From NCBI RefSeq assembly GCF_014898055.3, contig NW_026555331.1, positions 94,262,684-94,326,683 on the forward strand: a stretch of DNA of 64,000 nucleotides, read 5' to 3'. The stretch comes from Talpa occidentalis (taxonomy: Eukaryota > Chordata > Mammalia > Eulipotyphla > Talpidae). The notes beneath the pieces are model-generated. The model saw only the letters and a list, made by a program, of their open reading frames with translations. It had not been told where the DNA came from and did not search any database. The number at the start of each line of letters is the position of its first letter. The stretch's first letter is position 1. The position numbers were made by a program, and so were the translations under genes. Positions 46,883 through 58,800 of the stretch are shown here, piece by piece.

Positions 46883-49800
46883 GGTTCAGACCTTGGATCT
46901 AACTAACTTAGATCTAAAAAATCATCCTCTTATCTTTTGGGAGATGTGAAGAAGTGGAATCAAAACTACCCATTCCTTAAATGATGTGAATTAGAGCCTT
47001 AATTCAGTTTATTGGGAGAAGTGTATGTTGCTTGTCATTATTGTGTTATTAGACACTGCTTAACACTAAAGTTCCAAAGATGAATAAGTCATGGTTACCT
47101 TCCCCGATGTGGAAAACAGGTTGTTTCAACCTTCTGTGGAATATTCCATAATTATGGCAAGCACACATTTCAGTGGAACTATAGAGAACAGCCAGGGCAG
47201 TGGTGGAATCCAGATAAAGTCCTGGAAGGTCATGACGCCAGAGAGTAGAAGTTTAAAGGATAAAGATGTATAATCTGGTAAAACACTTAAGGAGTAAGAA
47301 ACAAGTATAAGAATAGACAAAGTAGATGAACAGATAATATGGACTCTAGAGGGTTTTATGGGCAAGTGATAGTTAGTAGTAGACTTGGAACCTTCTAACA
47401 GTGTGGAATCTAAAGCCATATTTTCTGGTTCAAATCACAGCTCTACTTCTACTAATTTCTAACTGTGGATAAATCACTTAACCCTCTTGTTCCTCAGTCT
47501 ACATTTTATAAAATGAGGATGACAATAAGATTATCCCAAAAGGTATTATCAGGATTAATATGTTCAAGATACTTATATAAGTAACTAGCATGTAGTAAGC
47601 ACTCAGTGAATGTTACTGTCCTTATTTTTAGATTATAAAAACAAAAATCAAAATATCACATCAAAAATCAGCCCTTGAAATTAACTCTATCCCTGGCTCC
47701 AACCTTCAGTGTCACTAATTGCAAGAGACAAGAAGAAAATGTCAGCACCAATAATGTGAATGTATCAGTAGAGTTCCATCACCATAAACCTATCTGACAA
47801 TAGCTCTGGAGCTTGAAATTCCTTAATGGAACATAGACATTTATGATCTTGAATGTAACACATCTTGTGTTCCTTGATCTGTGGTGACTGGCACACTGAC
47901 AATTAAAAATAACTGAGTCAAGGACATTGTGTTTCAAATTTACAATGCAATTCAGATTTGCTGTTAAAAGGCAAATCCCTCACTTCAAATTGTTGATTCA
48001 GTTAATACTTTAAAAAGAATTTTGGCTGTTTAAATTTAGCATGCTGAGAAAGACCAATCTTAAAGTATTGTTTGGCTGTATGCCCATAACATTTTCATTT
48101 CATTCCTTGTCAGTGTTTATCTTCCATGGTAAGTAGACAAGTGACAGTAATCATGTTGGTCTCCTTAACACTTCAAATAGTAACTAAATGAAGCATTTTG
48201 TATTTTTCCTCACCGGTTAAAGAAGCTTCTCTTTCCCTGGCAAATTTTCAGAAAATGATTATGCAAGAACCAGTGATATTTCCATGTACTGCTTTACCTC
48301 TTCAGTCATTATCTAGTCTTTCTCACTCATTTTCCTTTGAATCATCATTTTAAGTTTAAAAAAAAAAAAAAACCCTAAAAGCGATTATCTGAAGACAAGT
48401 CTAATCTAATTTTTAATAATCAATCTTCATGACTATTTAAAGAGATGTTTTGGGTCTGCTTTGTCTGTGGCTTTAAAAATCTCCACCCCATACAAAGCTC
48501 AAAGAGTCTGTTTATTACAGTCCCTCAGGACATAGAAGCTGAACATACTCTTTTACCAGCCTCCCACTACATAGTTCCTTATTTTCTTTTCATCCTGCTT
48601 GGTCTTGGATTCTTCAGACTTATCCCATCTAACTTCATGATTCTTCCTTCCTGGCAAAGGTATCTCCAGCTTCAACAGTTCACGAAACTAGAGCAGAACA
48701 CTGAAATTGGAATGGCTGAGTATGCCAAATTTGAATTAGGAATAAATTTAGGTAGATTCAGTCTTGGGTAGCAGCAAAACAGAGAGTTCCCTCTAGCCTG
48801 GTAAGATTTCTCAAGCATGCTCCATCAGCAAAACAGTAAATTCACTCAATTTAATCCCAGGTAGAGCACCATTTTAATAAAAGAAAGTGACAAAGTGATT
48901 CAGAGGTAGAGCCAGTCACACCTAGGGATTAATCCTTGCCCGCCACTATCTAAAGATATTCCTTTAGACTGTGTATTCCTTTAAGTACTGAGTTTCTTAT
49001 AAATAAGACAGAATGTTACCTTCTTTCTTTGGCTGTTTTGCCATAAATGAGAAGACATATTCTAAGCAGTTGGCCCGGTTACAGGCCATTAGTACACTCA
49101 TAATAACTGGCAACTACTCATGCATTATTTGACTAATAAACCATACATGTAAATAACACCAGACGATATCAAGGAGTTGAACCTGCTTCATTGCCAATGC
49201 CTAAGGGTGAACAATTGCATAGGACTTTCTTGAGATTACATCTTGTGTTGGTATCTGGCAGGAGTAAGAAAGTGTCAAAGTTAGAAAAAGGGAAAATGGA
49301 AGATATTCCTTCAAAATTTTGCCTGGAGCTTCCTCTAGGCAATACTCCTAGGCTAGTGGCACTCTTCTTAAGAGAATAATGAAAAAGCATTATACATATG
49401 TAAGTAGAGTTCTGTTCCTGAGGCCAGTCAAGAGGAGAAGCACCCAAAAAAGGATATTCTTAGTATGTCATTTCAAGCTTATATATCAAAATCATAGTCA
49501 TTGTAGTTGGCAAAATTAGTTTGAGGGACCAGTGGCTGTGTTTGGCTTGTCTGGCTACAGCTCTTCTTTCAGTAGGGTGCAAGGAAAAGCATGAGTCATA
49601 TGTACTTGCCCAGTTCAGATACTGTCCCAGCCAACCTTACCAATGATTTACACCTTAAAAGAATTATTTTATTTCAAAATTGCTTTTGAAAATCTTTGCA
49701 AACATAAGGTTTGTTTACCACACAACCAAAAGTGTCACACAAAGGTATTCTCACAACTCAATTTCACCTCTACCTGAATTTTTAATCTTTAAATTCATAT

Positions 49801-51429
49801 TCAATCCAAATTTCTACCAGCTTGATTTTTCTTCTCTTAAGCTAAATATGCAAGGTTCAGTTGTTTATTCTAAGTATCAGAGAACTGCTTTCAAACTCAC
49901 TTTAACCATATTCTTTCAGTCTTTGTACACATGTTTTCTTTTTACTGTTTAAATTTTTTAACCAACCTCATGAATGCAAAGATAACAAATATATCCCCTG
50001 GATTGTGTTTTACTCAGTAATTCACGAAGTTATGCATGGAGTTTTGCATAGAGAAATTATGTGTACGTGGAATAGATTACCTAAAACAATGTGCAATAAT
50101 GACAAAAATATTAAGTAAATCTTTATAGTTGGGAGATCCTGAGATGAGTAGGCAAAGAAATTCAAATTACACTCAGGATATGTTTTATTTTTAATAAAAA
50201 TAATAATGACAATTATATGGATTAGAGAACAAGGAATAATTTTAAATTGAAATAATAGGAAGATCAAGCCTTAGTTTTCCTTTCCTAGTGTTAGAGAATT
50301 TCAGAAATACTTTGAAGTTCACAACAGTTATTTCATAACTTTTGATGCCCATTTTATCCTGTAGCACTTATGGCAGGATATGGGTGTATGCAGCTTAAAA
50401 ACCTGGACTGTGTTTTAGGTAACCTGTTTTCTCAGTGACCCCGCTACTAAGTCTAATATTTTTAGTGTAGGGGACTTTTTGTTTTCCTTCATTATAAAAA
50501 TCTGATCAGTGTAAAACAGGACCTGGCTAGGAACCCCAGAAATTTTAAATTGATTATTTCTGGTTTCTCCTCTAGTAAAGACCTTTAGTAATCTGCCTGC
50601 ATTCAAGTTCATTAGGCCATTAACTTTACAAAGCACTAGTCCTGACTGACCTGTTTTTACCGCCATTAAAGAGAGTTGGTTATCTAAATATAAGCAGCCA
50701 GTTTAAGTTGCTTTACAAAAGTTTCTTAAGCTTTCAATTTTTTGCCAGTGAACACAATAGTGCTTGGTTCAAAATATAGTCATCGATGCAAAAAACACCA
50801 CTTTGAAATTACAAGAGACTTTCAGCAAGTGGAGATTGTTGCAGTAGTAAGGAGCTGGGGGAATCCTGCTCGCTCCACCCACTAAAGAGTATTTGAATGT
50901 TTATCATATCATCAGTGTCCCCAGGCTGTTGCCTAGCAGCTATCTGGAGACCTACTTCATGCTTTATTTTAATTTAATAAAGACTTAAAAAGACTTTCGT
51001 TCTTTTGACTGCTTCTTTATTTTACACTTCAGAAATAAGTGCAGAATGAAACTTGTAAAAATTAACTGGGCATCTGAAAGTCTAAGACAGGCTCTAGGAA
51101 TTTGCTTTTTCAAACGATAAACTGTCATCCATTAGTAATTTGCAGGAGACCACTCTTGTAATTAAATCTAGACCACATTTACCAGTCTCGTTGCCTAAAA
51201 TCACAATGGAAAGGGCACTTACTGCCTGCATAATCAACCAGCTGTATCTCTCTACAAATAACTGAGAGTAACCCGACTGTAGTAGCGTAACTAGGACAGG
51301 AGTTAGAGAGACAAACCGATTTTACATCTCTGGAGAATTCAGAGCTATGCTTTTCTAACTTTCCTCGCCATTGCTTCTCAGCTTCTCCTTCCCCCGCACC
51401 ACATACCCAGAAGCCACTCAAATTGCCAA
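46883..51429. other. Repeat-poor unique sequence, no exon proven
   Basis: About 4.5 kb with no SINE, L1 or LTR, only the MIR at 47400-47620. A 108-codon frame at 48445-48771 has no recognised domain and no splice context. The scarcity of insertions and the adjacent promoter-like block make conserved noncoding elements plausible, but conservation cannot be seen from one sequence. Confidence 0.4.
47400..47620 (+). mobile_element. MIR element, plus strand, nearly full length
   Basis: GGTTCAAATCACAGCTCTAC, then ACTGTGGATAAATCACTTAA, then CCTCAGTCTACATTTTATAA with AATGAGGATGACAATAAGA, and finally TAGTAAGCACTCAGTGAATG follow the whole MIR consensus in order. This is the best preserved MIR in the window. 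Confidence 0.85.
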
Positions 51430-52041
51430 CAGTGTGGAGTTAAACTTACTGCAGTGTGATGCAGGCGAAAGCAGAACGCATCTCTGAAGCAAGAGCTTTT
51501 CCGGAGAGGAGCTGGGACTAGCCAGCGATCAGGATTCTTTCCAATTCACACGCTCTCCGCTCTGTAAAAAAGCTCCCTCACTGCTCGGCTTCCCTAGAGG
51601 AGTGCAGCTTCAAGAACTCTGCTCGCAGCATCTCCTCCTCCCTGCTGCCACCCCCATCCAAAACACACGGCCCTTTCTAACTAGTGTCTGAAGGATGGAA
51701 TCGACTTGCAGTCAACAACACAGGCTGCCTGCAGGCCACCAGTCCCTGACAATTTGCAACTCAAAAACAGCAGAGAATGAATGATATGGGTTTCCGGAGC
51801 CTGAAAGTCATCTTTAACTCCCCCTTCCCCACCTCTCTGCTCCCACTCCACCCTCTTCTACCCGGGCTACTTCCAGTCTCCCGCTCAAGCTAGGTATCGC
51901 TAATGATTTTTTTTTTTATCCATACCAATAAACATCAGAAGGAACTGTATTTGTCAGAGATGAAATACCTGTTGTCCATGACTAATGCTCTTGTCTCATC
52001 TCTGAGTCCTTGATTTATATCAAGACGCGTTGAAATTTGTG

Positions 52042-52087
<46 letters not shown>

Positions 52088-52340
52088 TGAGGAGGAGGCA
52101 ATCTGTGAGGCTGCAAGCAACAGCCCTGCCAATCTCTGGCTGTGGCTTCTACAGCTGCTGTTGCTACTATTGCTGTTGGAGCTTAGGGGGAAAATGAGAC
52201 AAGGAGTCAGTGCTATTCAGCTGTTTAACTGCTGGACCAGTTATAAGACAAGGGAGGAGACTGTGCAGGTATGTGTGGCTGTAGTTCAGATACTAAGCTT
52301 GATTCACTGCAAGTACTCCCATTCAGGATTTATTTCCCTT
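51430..52340. promoter_or_regulatory. Candidate promoter / 5' exon region, possibly divergent
   Basis: Roughly a dozen CpGs fall within 51460-51900, against a CpG-starved background. On the minus strand a donor-like GTAAGT lies at 51449-51444 after ...CACTGCA, with an ATG 31 nt upstream (51481-51479). On the plus strand a donor CAG|GTATGT occurs at 52266-52272. A (GT)n tract at 52042-52086 separates the two. There is no TATA box I can rely on and no gene is identified. It may be a host-gene first exon, a lncRNA start or only a GC-richer patch. Confidence 0.35.
52042..52086. repeat. (GT)n microsatellite
   Basis: About 45 bp of uninterrupted TG/GT in the promoter-like block. Z-DNA-forming and length-polymorphic by nature. 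Frames across it encode Val-Cys or His-Thr runs and are artefacts. Confidence 0.97.
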
Positions 52341-52351
52341 CTAGCAGGATA

Positions 52352-52687
52352 GAGGTCTGCCCTCGTTCTTCTACTAATGATAGTCCTTGGTAGGTCACTG
52401 TTCAGGCACCACCTGCCTAGCCCACTTCTAGCAACTGTAATAGCTGCACACTGTCTTCATTCTAACTTGGTAACCTGGGAGTAGGTGAAAGGAGAACAGA
52501 TGACAATCAAAAAGAGGAATAGAAAAACTGGTAAATATTAAGAAGAAAACTGTATGTATGTGTAATCAAACAGGGCACAGATAAAAATGATAATGTTGAG
52601 CCATGTGTGCAAAATAATGCTTTGGAGTAATCAAAATATAGACTGTAAATAAGCATGTCTATTTTATAAAATGTGTAAAAAAACAGA
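52352..52687. other. Unique sequence without a gene
   Basis: Short stretch downstream of the plus-strand donor-like site; nothing recognised. Confidence 0.45.
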
Positions 52688-52696
52688 TAGCTATAT

Positions 52697-52977
52697 TTTT
52701 TTAAAGATTTATTTATTTATGCATACAAGAGCTGGGGTAAAGGCCAGAGGTGCGGGGGCTGGGGGGTGGTGGGAGGATTCACCAGAGACAGAGTGGGGAA
52801 CAGAACAGGCAGATTGACTGAAGTACACTGCTGAGGGGAGCTGCTGGCGAGTCAGGTGGCCATGTGGAGTCTGCTGGCCATGTGGGTTGCTCCCTGGCCA
52901 GCCAGGGTATCGAACTCGTGCTGCAGAGGCTGTGGACAACTTCATAGTTTGTGTCTTAACCCTTTGTGCCACCAGGG
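52697..52977 (-). mobile_element. tRNA-derived SINE, A-type, minus strand
   Basis: The right end is TGCCACCAGGGAG and the left end TTTTTTTAAAGATTTATTTA. The short TSD is AG(C/T)TATATT. It contains a small duplication of the ...CATGTGGAGTCTGCTGGCC... segment (GGCCATGTGG occurs twice near 52858-52885). Confidence 0.93.
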
Positions 52978-52986
52978 AGTTATATT

Positions 52987-54085
52987 AAGGAGTTTGTTTG
53001 CCAACTTAAATGTGGGGTAATTTGATTTACTCATCCTCTGGTGGTTCTCAGCTTTCCTGCATAATATCCACTGTAAGTTCAATGCATTAACATTTCTGTC
53101 AGTTACAAATTCTGATGAAACCTATTAGTTGCTACTGTCTGTGGACTCACCCTTATTCTCCTTATTGGTTGCTCATTTTCTGCTTTTATTTCTCTCCAGC
53201 ATATTCTCACATGAGATGATATTCAGCAAAATTTAGAAGTTTAAGTACTCAAACTCCCCCATCACTAGAATACTTCTTCATGACTATTTCAGTTTGCTCT
53301 GAGAAGTTTTTCTTCATGTTCTTATTTTGTAATAAAACAAATAACCCCTCTTAAACACACACATGTATTAATTAAACATTACATTAATCGACTCTTAGCT
53401 TTCAGTTGTGTGAGCTAAACGTAAATTTCAATCTATTTTATTCATAGTGCACATCTTTAATTATTTCTGCCTTGCTCTGAGCAATTTGTATAATTTTCAT
53501 TTATTTCCCCAGTTGTCAGGACTTGCGCAATCAGTTAAATTGGACAGAAGTGAACACAGAAAGAAGTCCCTGGAAATATAACAGAAGACCCAGAAGGAAG
53601 GAAGGAACCCAAAAGGATTAAACGATACATCTTGTTCTCATCTGTTTATATTAGAAAACAACTGCCTTTAGCTAAGCAAAGGCCAATTAATGTGCAAAGC
53701 ATTTATCTACTATCCAATAAATATCAATTTGCTAAAACTTATTCTTTACAACTGAAACAGAAAATGCATTGGTCAATATTTTGTTTCAGAAAATGATATT
53801 AAATTCAATAATTATCCACCACTTTTTAAATGTCAAAATCCTAATTAAGCATGATATACCAAATAGTCAAATTCTCACATCTTCACTTTTCTTTGTCTGT
53901 AAAATAATATCTAAAATGCATTATTATTAAAAATATGAAGAGTAGCTTTAACATTTATATACTTAAATAAAATGTAATATAAGGAAATAAGCAAATGTAG
54001 TTTCCACCACTTAGAAATATATTTGATATAGGAAGTCGGTTGACATTAGCCATAGATGATGTGATTTGATGCTAATCCTTTTCCT
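52987..54085. other. AT-rich sequence without a gene
   Basis: Nothing recognised; no frames of note. Confidence 0.45.
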
Positions 54086-54099
54086 CAAAGTCATCTTTT

Positions 54100-54358
54100 T
54101 TCCCCAAAGATTGATTGATTGATTGATTGATTGATTTTTGCGTACAAGTACTGGGGTGTAGGCCAGAGGCGCAGGGGAGAGAGGATTCACCAGAGACAGA
54201 GTCAGGAGCAGAACAGGCTTATCTACTGAAATACCCTGCTGAGGGGAGCAGCGGGCCAGACAGGAGAGGTCTGATGTTCCATGTGTGGGTTAGCTCCCTT
54301 GCCTGGTGAACTCAGACCACAGTGGTGACAGACAACCCCTTCGCCACCAAGGAGGACC
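54100..54358 (-). mobile_element. tRNA-derived SINE, A-type, minus strand, with microsatellite tail
   Basis: An exact 14-bp TSD, CAAAGTCATCTTTT, lies at 54086-54099 and 54359-54372. The tail has become (GATT)n at about 54110-54136. The head is decayed (CGCCACCAAGGAGGACC). Confidence 0.94.
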
Positions 54359-54372
54359 CAAAGTCATCTTTT

Positions 54373-54696
54373 AACCAAAATTACAAAAATCTGAAATTCC
54401 ATAGTTTAGTATTTGATGGTGTTTTTTGTTATTTTAGCTTCATTTTTACCTTGAAACCCAAGCATCTTTAGGAAGAGCAGCTATAACTTAAATATTTTTG
54501 AGTGAGATAATTAGGTATCCATATCTATATTAGATATCTGTTTATCTATAGACAAACAAGAGTAACAGTCTGGTTTGAGATGGGAAAACTAGGAAGTTTC
54601 GAAATAATTGATAATGAACATTAAACAGCAATTTGGTTGGCTTTTGCACATGGCATTAATAAGATTTAAAAAAAATCTTCAGTTGGAAATTGATGA

Positions 54697-54731
<35 letters not shown>

Positions 54732-54786
54732 ATTTCCCATTTTGTAGGAAAACTTACAAATCACTACTATATAAGACCCCATGCTC
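54373..54786. other. AT-rich spacer with a (CA)n tract
   Basis: An (AC)n run of about 27 bp lies at 54701-54727. No gene. Confidence 0.5.
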
Positions 54787-54790
54787 ATTT

Positions 54791-55391
54791 TGTAATAGGG
54801 TGGTCCCCAGGAAAGGGGGAAGTTCCAGGTTTCCTGCCCCACTCAAAGGAGGCTGGAACTGAGCAGGGAGAGAAGAAGCTGCAGAAGAGAGTGAGGAAGG
54901 AAGGAAGCAAGATGGAGAGCCAGAAGGAGACCTGGAGGAGGCAAATGCAGAGAGACACGTGAAGAAAACTGCACTTGCCTTTTGGTCGTGGACTGGTTGA
55001 AGCAGATGTGGGTGAGAAACCTATGGGAAGTGACAATGGCAGCTTTTATCTTGATTTTGATTTTGCTCTTTTCCTTCCAGACTTTTCTGGTTGTTTCTGA
55101 TCCTTTTATGTGGGTCCCCACTGAAAGGTGTTTTAGACTTGTGGCAGACTTTTGGGCCTTGCTCTGGGCTAATCCTGTTTGGGTGGACTTTTACCCATGA
55201 GGGGACAGGCAACTTTGGGTGCTTGATTTAGGAACTATATTCTTTGTCTTTCCTATGTTGTTTACTAATTGTATTAAAATTCCTTTTCATTCAAGTCTCA
55301 TATGTTTTGTGTTGATGCGGCGAATGACAGAACCTATGTAGAGCAGGCAGGTTTGTGGGGTCTTGGGTGCCCTTATCCCTGCCCTGCAACA
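54791..55391 (+). mobile_element. Solo LTR of an endogenous retrovirus, family C, copy 2
   Basis: Begins TGTAATAGGGTGGTCCCC and ends CCCTGCCCTGCAACA, colinear with the copy at 29080-29672 over its full length (601 versus 593 bp). The 4-bp TSD ATTT is at 54787-54790 and 55392-55395. No internal region. Counted by eye, the two copies differ at about 21 of the 216 bases in the shared open frame (54982-55200 here), roughly 10%. The frame reaches the same stop in both copies. Confidence 0.9.
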
Positions 55392-55395
55392 ATTT

Positions 55396-56245
55396 CTCTA
55401 AGATGATTCTCTGCCCTTATCATTAGAGTTCAGAAATTTCATGAAGATTTTTGGCTAATTAGCCAATCCCCCCCAAAAAAAAAGTGGTAAAAAATTAATT
55501 TGCTCCATAAATTTCCATTAATCAAAAAAAAATCAACAATTTATGGACATAGAATGGTATCGTAATTTTCAACTAAATCTTTTTATTATCCAAGTATATT
55601 TCAAAAATTAAATTCTGTAAGTGAAAGATACTCACTTACTGTAGAAAAGCCAAAAGACTGTAAGGTCTACAATGGCAGAAGTCACATTTGTTTAGATCAT
55701 TCATCATTCATTTGTTTAGAGCATCCATCAAAGCTCTTAAAATATGGAACGTACATAGCACATTGTTTTTAAGGAAATGAGCAAATGAGTTAATCTATCA
55801 ATGCAGCCCATTGGAAAGACAAGTGAGCTGGGAATAAGGATATTCAGATTCTTCCAGTCTTTGCTGCTAAATAACTACCCCTTTGGGGAAGTGACTTGCT
55901 TCTTGTGGTCTTAAAGAATCCTTTCAGGCCTAACACTCTCAGACTCCACAAAATTGTGCAAAGTCTATACCTAATAGCTGCCCTAAATGTTTTTCCAGAT
56001 ATAAATCAATCAATTAAATTCCCTAAGATCTCAATTTACAAAACAGTAACATGATCTATTTAATCCCTTAGAAATGTATGTTCCTCCCCACTCTCAACTT
56101 CCAAATTTGGATCTATGTAAGAGGATGCTGAACTAGATGCTGAAAGAAAATAGCACATTATACATTATGTGAATGTATACCTAATATATTAGTCTTGACT
56201 CAGGGATTATAAGCAAGCCAAAGTCCATTCACCTTATATGAATCT
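55396..56245. other. Unique sequence without a gene
   Basis: A possible MIR remnant at 55840-55930 (GATTCTTCCAGTCTTTGC) is too diverged to call. No exon. Confidence 0.4.
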
Positions 56246-56260
56246 AAATAATGCCATTCG

Positions 56261-56530
56261 TGGGCCTCCCTGGTGGTGCAAGGGGTTAAGACACAACCAC
56301 AATCTGTGAAGCTATCCATAGCCACTGCAGCACAAGTTTGATCCCCAGCTACCCACATGGCACAGCAGACCTCTTCTGACTCACCCACTGCTCCCCTCAG
56401 CAGTGTGTTTCAGTACATCTGCCTGTTCTGTTCCCCACTCTGTCTCTGGTGCATCCTCTCCCCTCCCACACACACACCTCTGGCTTGTTCCCCAGTTCTT
56501 GTATGCATAAATAAATAAATCTTTAAAAAT
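56261..56530 (+). mobile_element. tRNA-derived SINE, A-type, plus strand
   Basis: The TSD AAATAATGCCATTC lies at 56246-56259; the right copy at 56531-56543 lacks one base. The head is GGGCCTCCCTGGTGGTGCAA. A segment after box B (GGCCAGGGAGCAA) is deleted. The tail is TATGCATAAATAAATAAATC. Confidence 0.94.
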
Positions 56531-56586
56531 AAATAATCCATTCACAAAAGACAATATGAAAAACTTTGAGTTTAAATAGTGAAATA

Positions 56587-57089
56587 CATGGAAACAACCC
56601 AAATGTCCAAAAATAGATGATCAAGAAGACGTGGTATATATACACAATGGAATATTATTCAGCAATCAAAAAAGATAAACTCACGCCATTCACAACAACG
56701 TGGATGGAGCTAAAAGGAATTATGCTCAGTGAAATAAGCCAGAAGGAAAAAGAAAATTATCGGATGATTTCACTTATAACAGGAATATAGGGGAACCAAA
56801 TAAGACATCAGTATAAAAAATAATAACAGTACAAAACACAACAAAGCAAAAACAGACAATTATAAACCAGAGACATCCTGCAGGGGAGGAGGAGGGAGAG
56901 GGATCAGAGGGAGGGAGGGAGGAGCACAAGGGACTGAGGTGATGGTGCACGGGTGCCTTGGGGAAGGAAACTCTATGGGGATGACACCTGAGGGGGTGGG
57001 GGGGAAGCAAATATTGTCTAAAAAATGTAAAAAATAATGATAAATGTTAAAATAAAAAAAGAGAAAATTAAAAAAATTAAAAATTGAAA
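56587..57089 (+). mobile_element. 5'-truncated L1, plus strand, with intact TSD
   Basis: A 13-bp TSD, AAATAGTGAAATA, lies at 56574-56586 and 57090-57102. It holds the ORF2 3' end (GTGGTATATATACACAATGG, AACAACGTGGATGGAGCTAA) and a G-rich 3' UTR polypurine stretch (GGGGAGGAGGAGGGAGAGGG) before the A-rich tail. About 500 bp; it can no longer move. Confidence 0.92.
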
Positions 57090-57114
57090 AAATAGTGAAA
57101 TATAGATGCCCATA

Positions 57115-57195
57115 TTATCAATGATTAGAGATATGACATTAGGATAATTATCTTTCCACACTTCAGTTTCCTCAACTATAAAATTAGGATAATTT
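57115..57195 (+). mobile_element. MIR fragment
   Basis: ACACTTCAGTTTCCTCAACT then ATAAAATTAGGATAATTT match the MIR 3' core (CAGTTTCCTCATCTGTAAAA-like). Short but characteristic. Confidence 0.6.
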
Positions 57196-57770
57196 ATTTC
57201 AGATTTATTAAAGTATAATTAACAAAAAAGGAAATACATTTAAAAGGTAAAATATGATGACTTGATGTAAATATACATTGTGAAAGAGTTCCCACCATCA
57301 GTTATTAGCACGCTCATACCTCACATATTTGACTTTTTTCCTTATTTGTGAAAATACTTAAGTTCTAATCTTTCAGTAATTTTAAATTATATATACAGTA
57401 TTATCAAATGCAGTCATTGTTAAAACATTAGCACCTCGGAAGTTATTCATCTAATAACTAAACATTTTTGTTCTTTTACTAGCCTCTTCCATCTTCCTAC
57501 AATGCCCTAATCCATGACAGTAACCATTCTGCTCTCTGAGTTCAAATTGCTTTTTTTTTTAAATTCCACATAAAGTAAAACCATGCAGTTAAGTTTCTCT
57601 GTCTAGCTTATTTCACTTAGTTCCCTCCATGTTCACCCGTATTGTTGCAAATGAAAGAATTTCCTTCTTTTTTATGATTGAATAATAGTCATATATATAT
57701 GTATGTGTATTTGTGTGTGTATGTATGTTTGTGTGTGTGTATATATATATATATATATAATATGGAGAGT
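57192..57770 (-). mobile_element. L1 fragment, minus strand, 3' UTR and ORF2 end
   Basis: On the plus strand it reads GATGACTTGATGTAAATATA then TTAGCACGCTCATACCTCAC, later ACTAGCCTCTTCCATC and AGCTTATTTCACTTAGTTCC, then GTATTGTTGCAAATG. This is the familiar reverse complement of an older primate/laurasiatherian L1M-type 3' end. It ends in a (TG)n(TA)n run at 57692-57759, where the opposite-strand L1 begins. Confidence 0.8.
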
Positions 57771-58800
57771 ACATAGTCTCTTGAATAAGTGGTGATGGAA
57801 AAACTGTATTACCAAATTCCAAAACATGAGATTGTACCCATATCTTAGACCATATACATACAAAAAACAACTTAAAATACTGTTGGTGGGAATTTAGACT
57901 GATATAGGCCCTATGAAAAACAGTATCAAGATAATAAAAATAGATCCACCATATGATCTAACAATTTCATGCCTAAGTATCTATTTGAAGACTGCAAAAA
58001 CACTATTTCAAAGGAATATGTGCACTCCTATATTCATTCTACCATCATTTAAAATAGTAAAGTTTTGGAAACAACCTAAGTACCCAAAAACACATAAGTG
58101 GATTAAGAAACTGTAGCATAAAGCCTCCCTGAAGGTGCAGCCGGTTGTGCGATGCTCTGTGAAGCTGTCCCCAGCCTCTGCAGAGTGGGTTCGATCCCGG
58201 CCGGATCCCACATGGCGCAGCAGACCCCTCCTGTCTCGCCCACTGCTCCCCTCAGCAGTGTATTTCGTCAGTCTGCCTGTTCTGTTTCCCGCTCTGTCTC
58301 TGGTGAATCCTCTCATCCTCCCAGACATCTGGCCTGTACCCTGGTTCTTGTATAAATAAATAAATCTTTAAAAAAAAAAAAAAAACAGAAAGAAAGAAAC
58401 TGCAGCATATATACATAATGGAATATTATTCCCCTATAAAAAGATAAACTTTTGCCATTGTGACAACATAAATGGAAATGAAGGGGATTATGCTAAATGA
58501 AATAAGTCAGAAGGAGAAGGAAATACTAGATCTTGTCACTTATGTGTGCACTATATAGAGACAAAACAGTCAGATAGAACCAAGCCTATAATAAGCCCTA
58601 GGATTCTGGCTGTAGGACTGAGGTATCAAGTGGATGGGAAGAGCAGAGGGGGGATGGGGCACAGTGTGCTATAATAGAGGACTATTGGTACTTTTGGTGG
58701 TGGGTTAGTGTGGTAACATTGCCTGAAGTGTATGAGCCTAACCTCTAAATAATATACAGCATTTTAAACCAATGTTGCCTCAATTAAAACAACAAAAAAA
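57771..58800 (+). mobile_element. L1 fragment, plus strand, interrupted by a SINE
   Basis: ORF2 pieces (TAGTCTCTTGAATAAGTGG; ACTGTTGGTGGGAATTTAGA; ATATTCATTCTACCATC) appear in ORF2 order with an internal deletion near 57875. A SINE splits the copy at 58121-58393. It then continues with AATGGAATATTATTCCCCTA to a 3' UTR ending CAATGTTGCCTCAATTAAAA. Multiple stops; non-functional. Confidence 0.85.
58121..58393 (+). mobile_element. tRNA-derived SINE, A-type, plus strand, inside L1
   Basis: The 16-bp TSD AAGAAACTGTAGCATA (58105-58120) is repeated at 58394-58409 with one change (C for T). The head is AAGCCTCCCTGAAGGTGCAG. A short deletion follows box B (GGTTCGATCCCGGCCGG). The L1 reading resumes right after the repeat. 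Confidence 0.95.

Noticed and set aside
48445..48771. 108-codon plus-strand frame in the repeat-poor zone
   Set aside because: No recognisable family, no Kozak-like context or splice signals that pair with another exon. Length is within chance for this much sequence.
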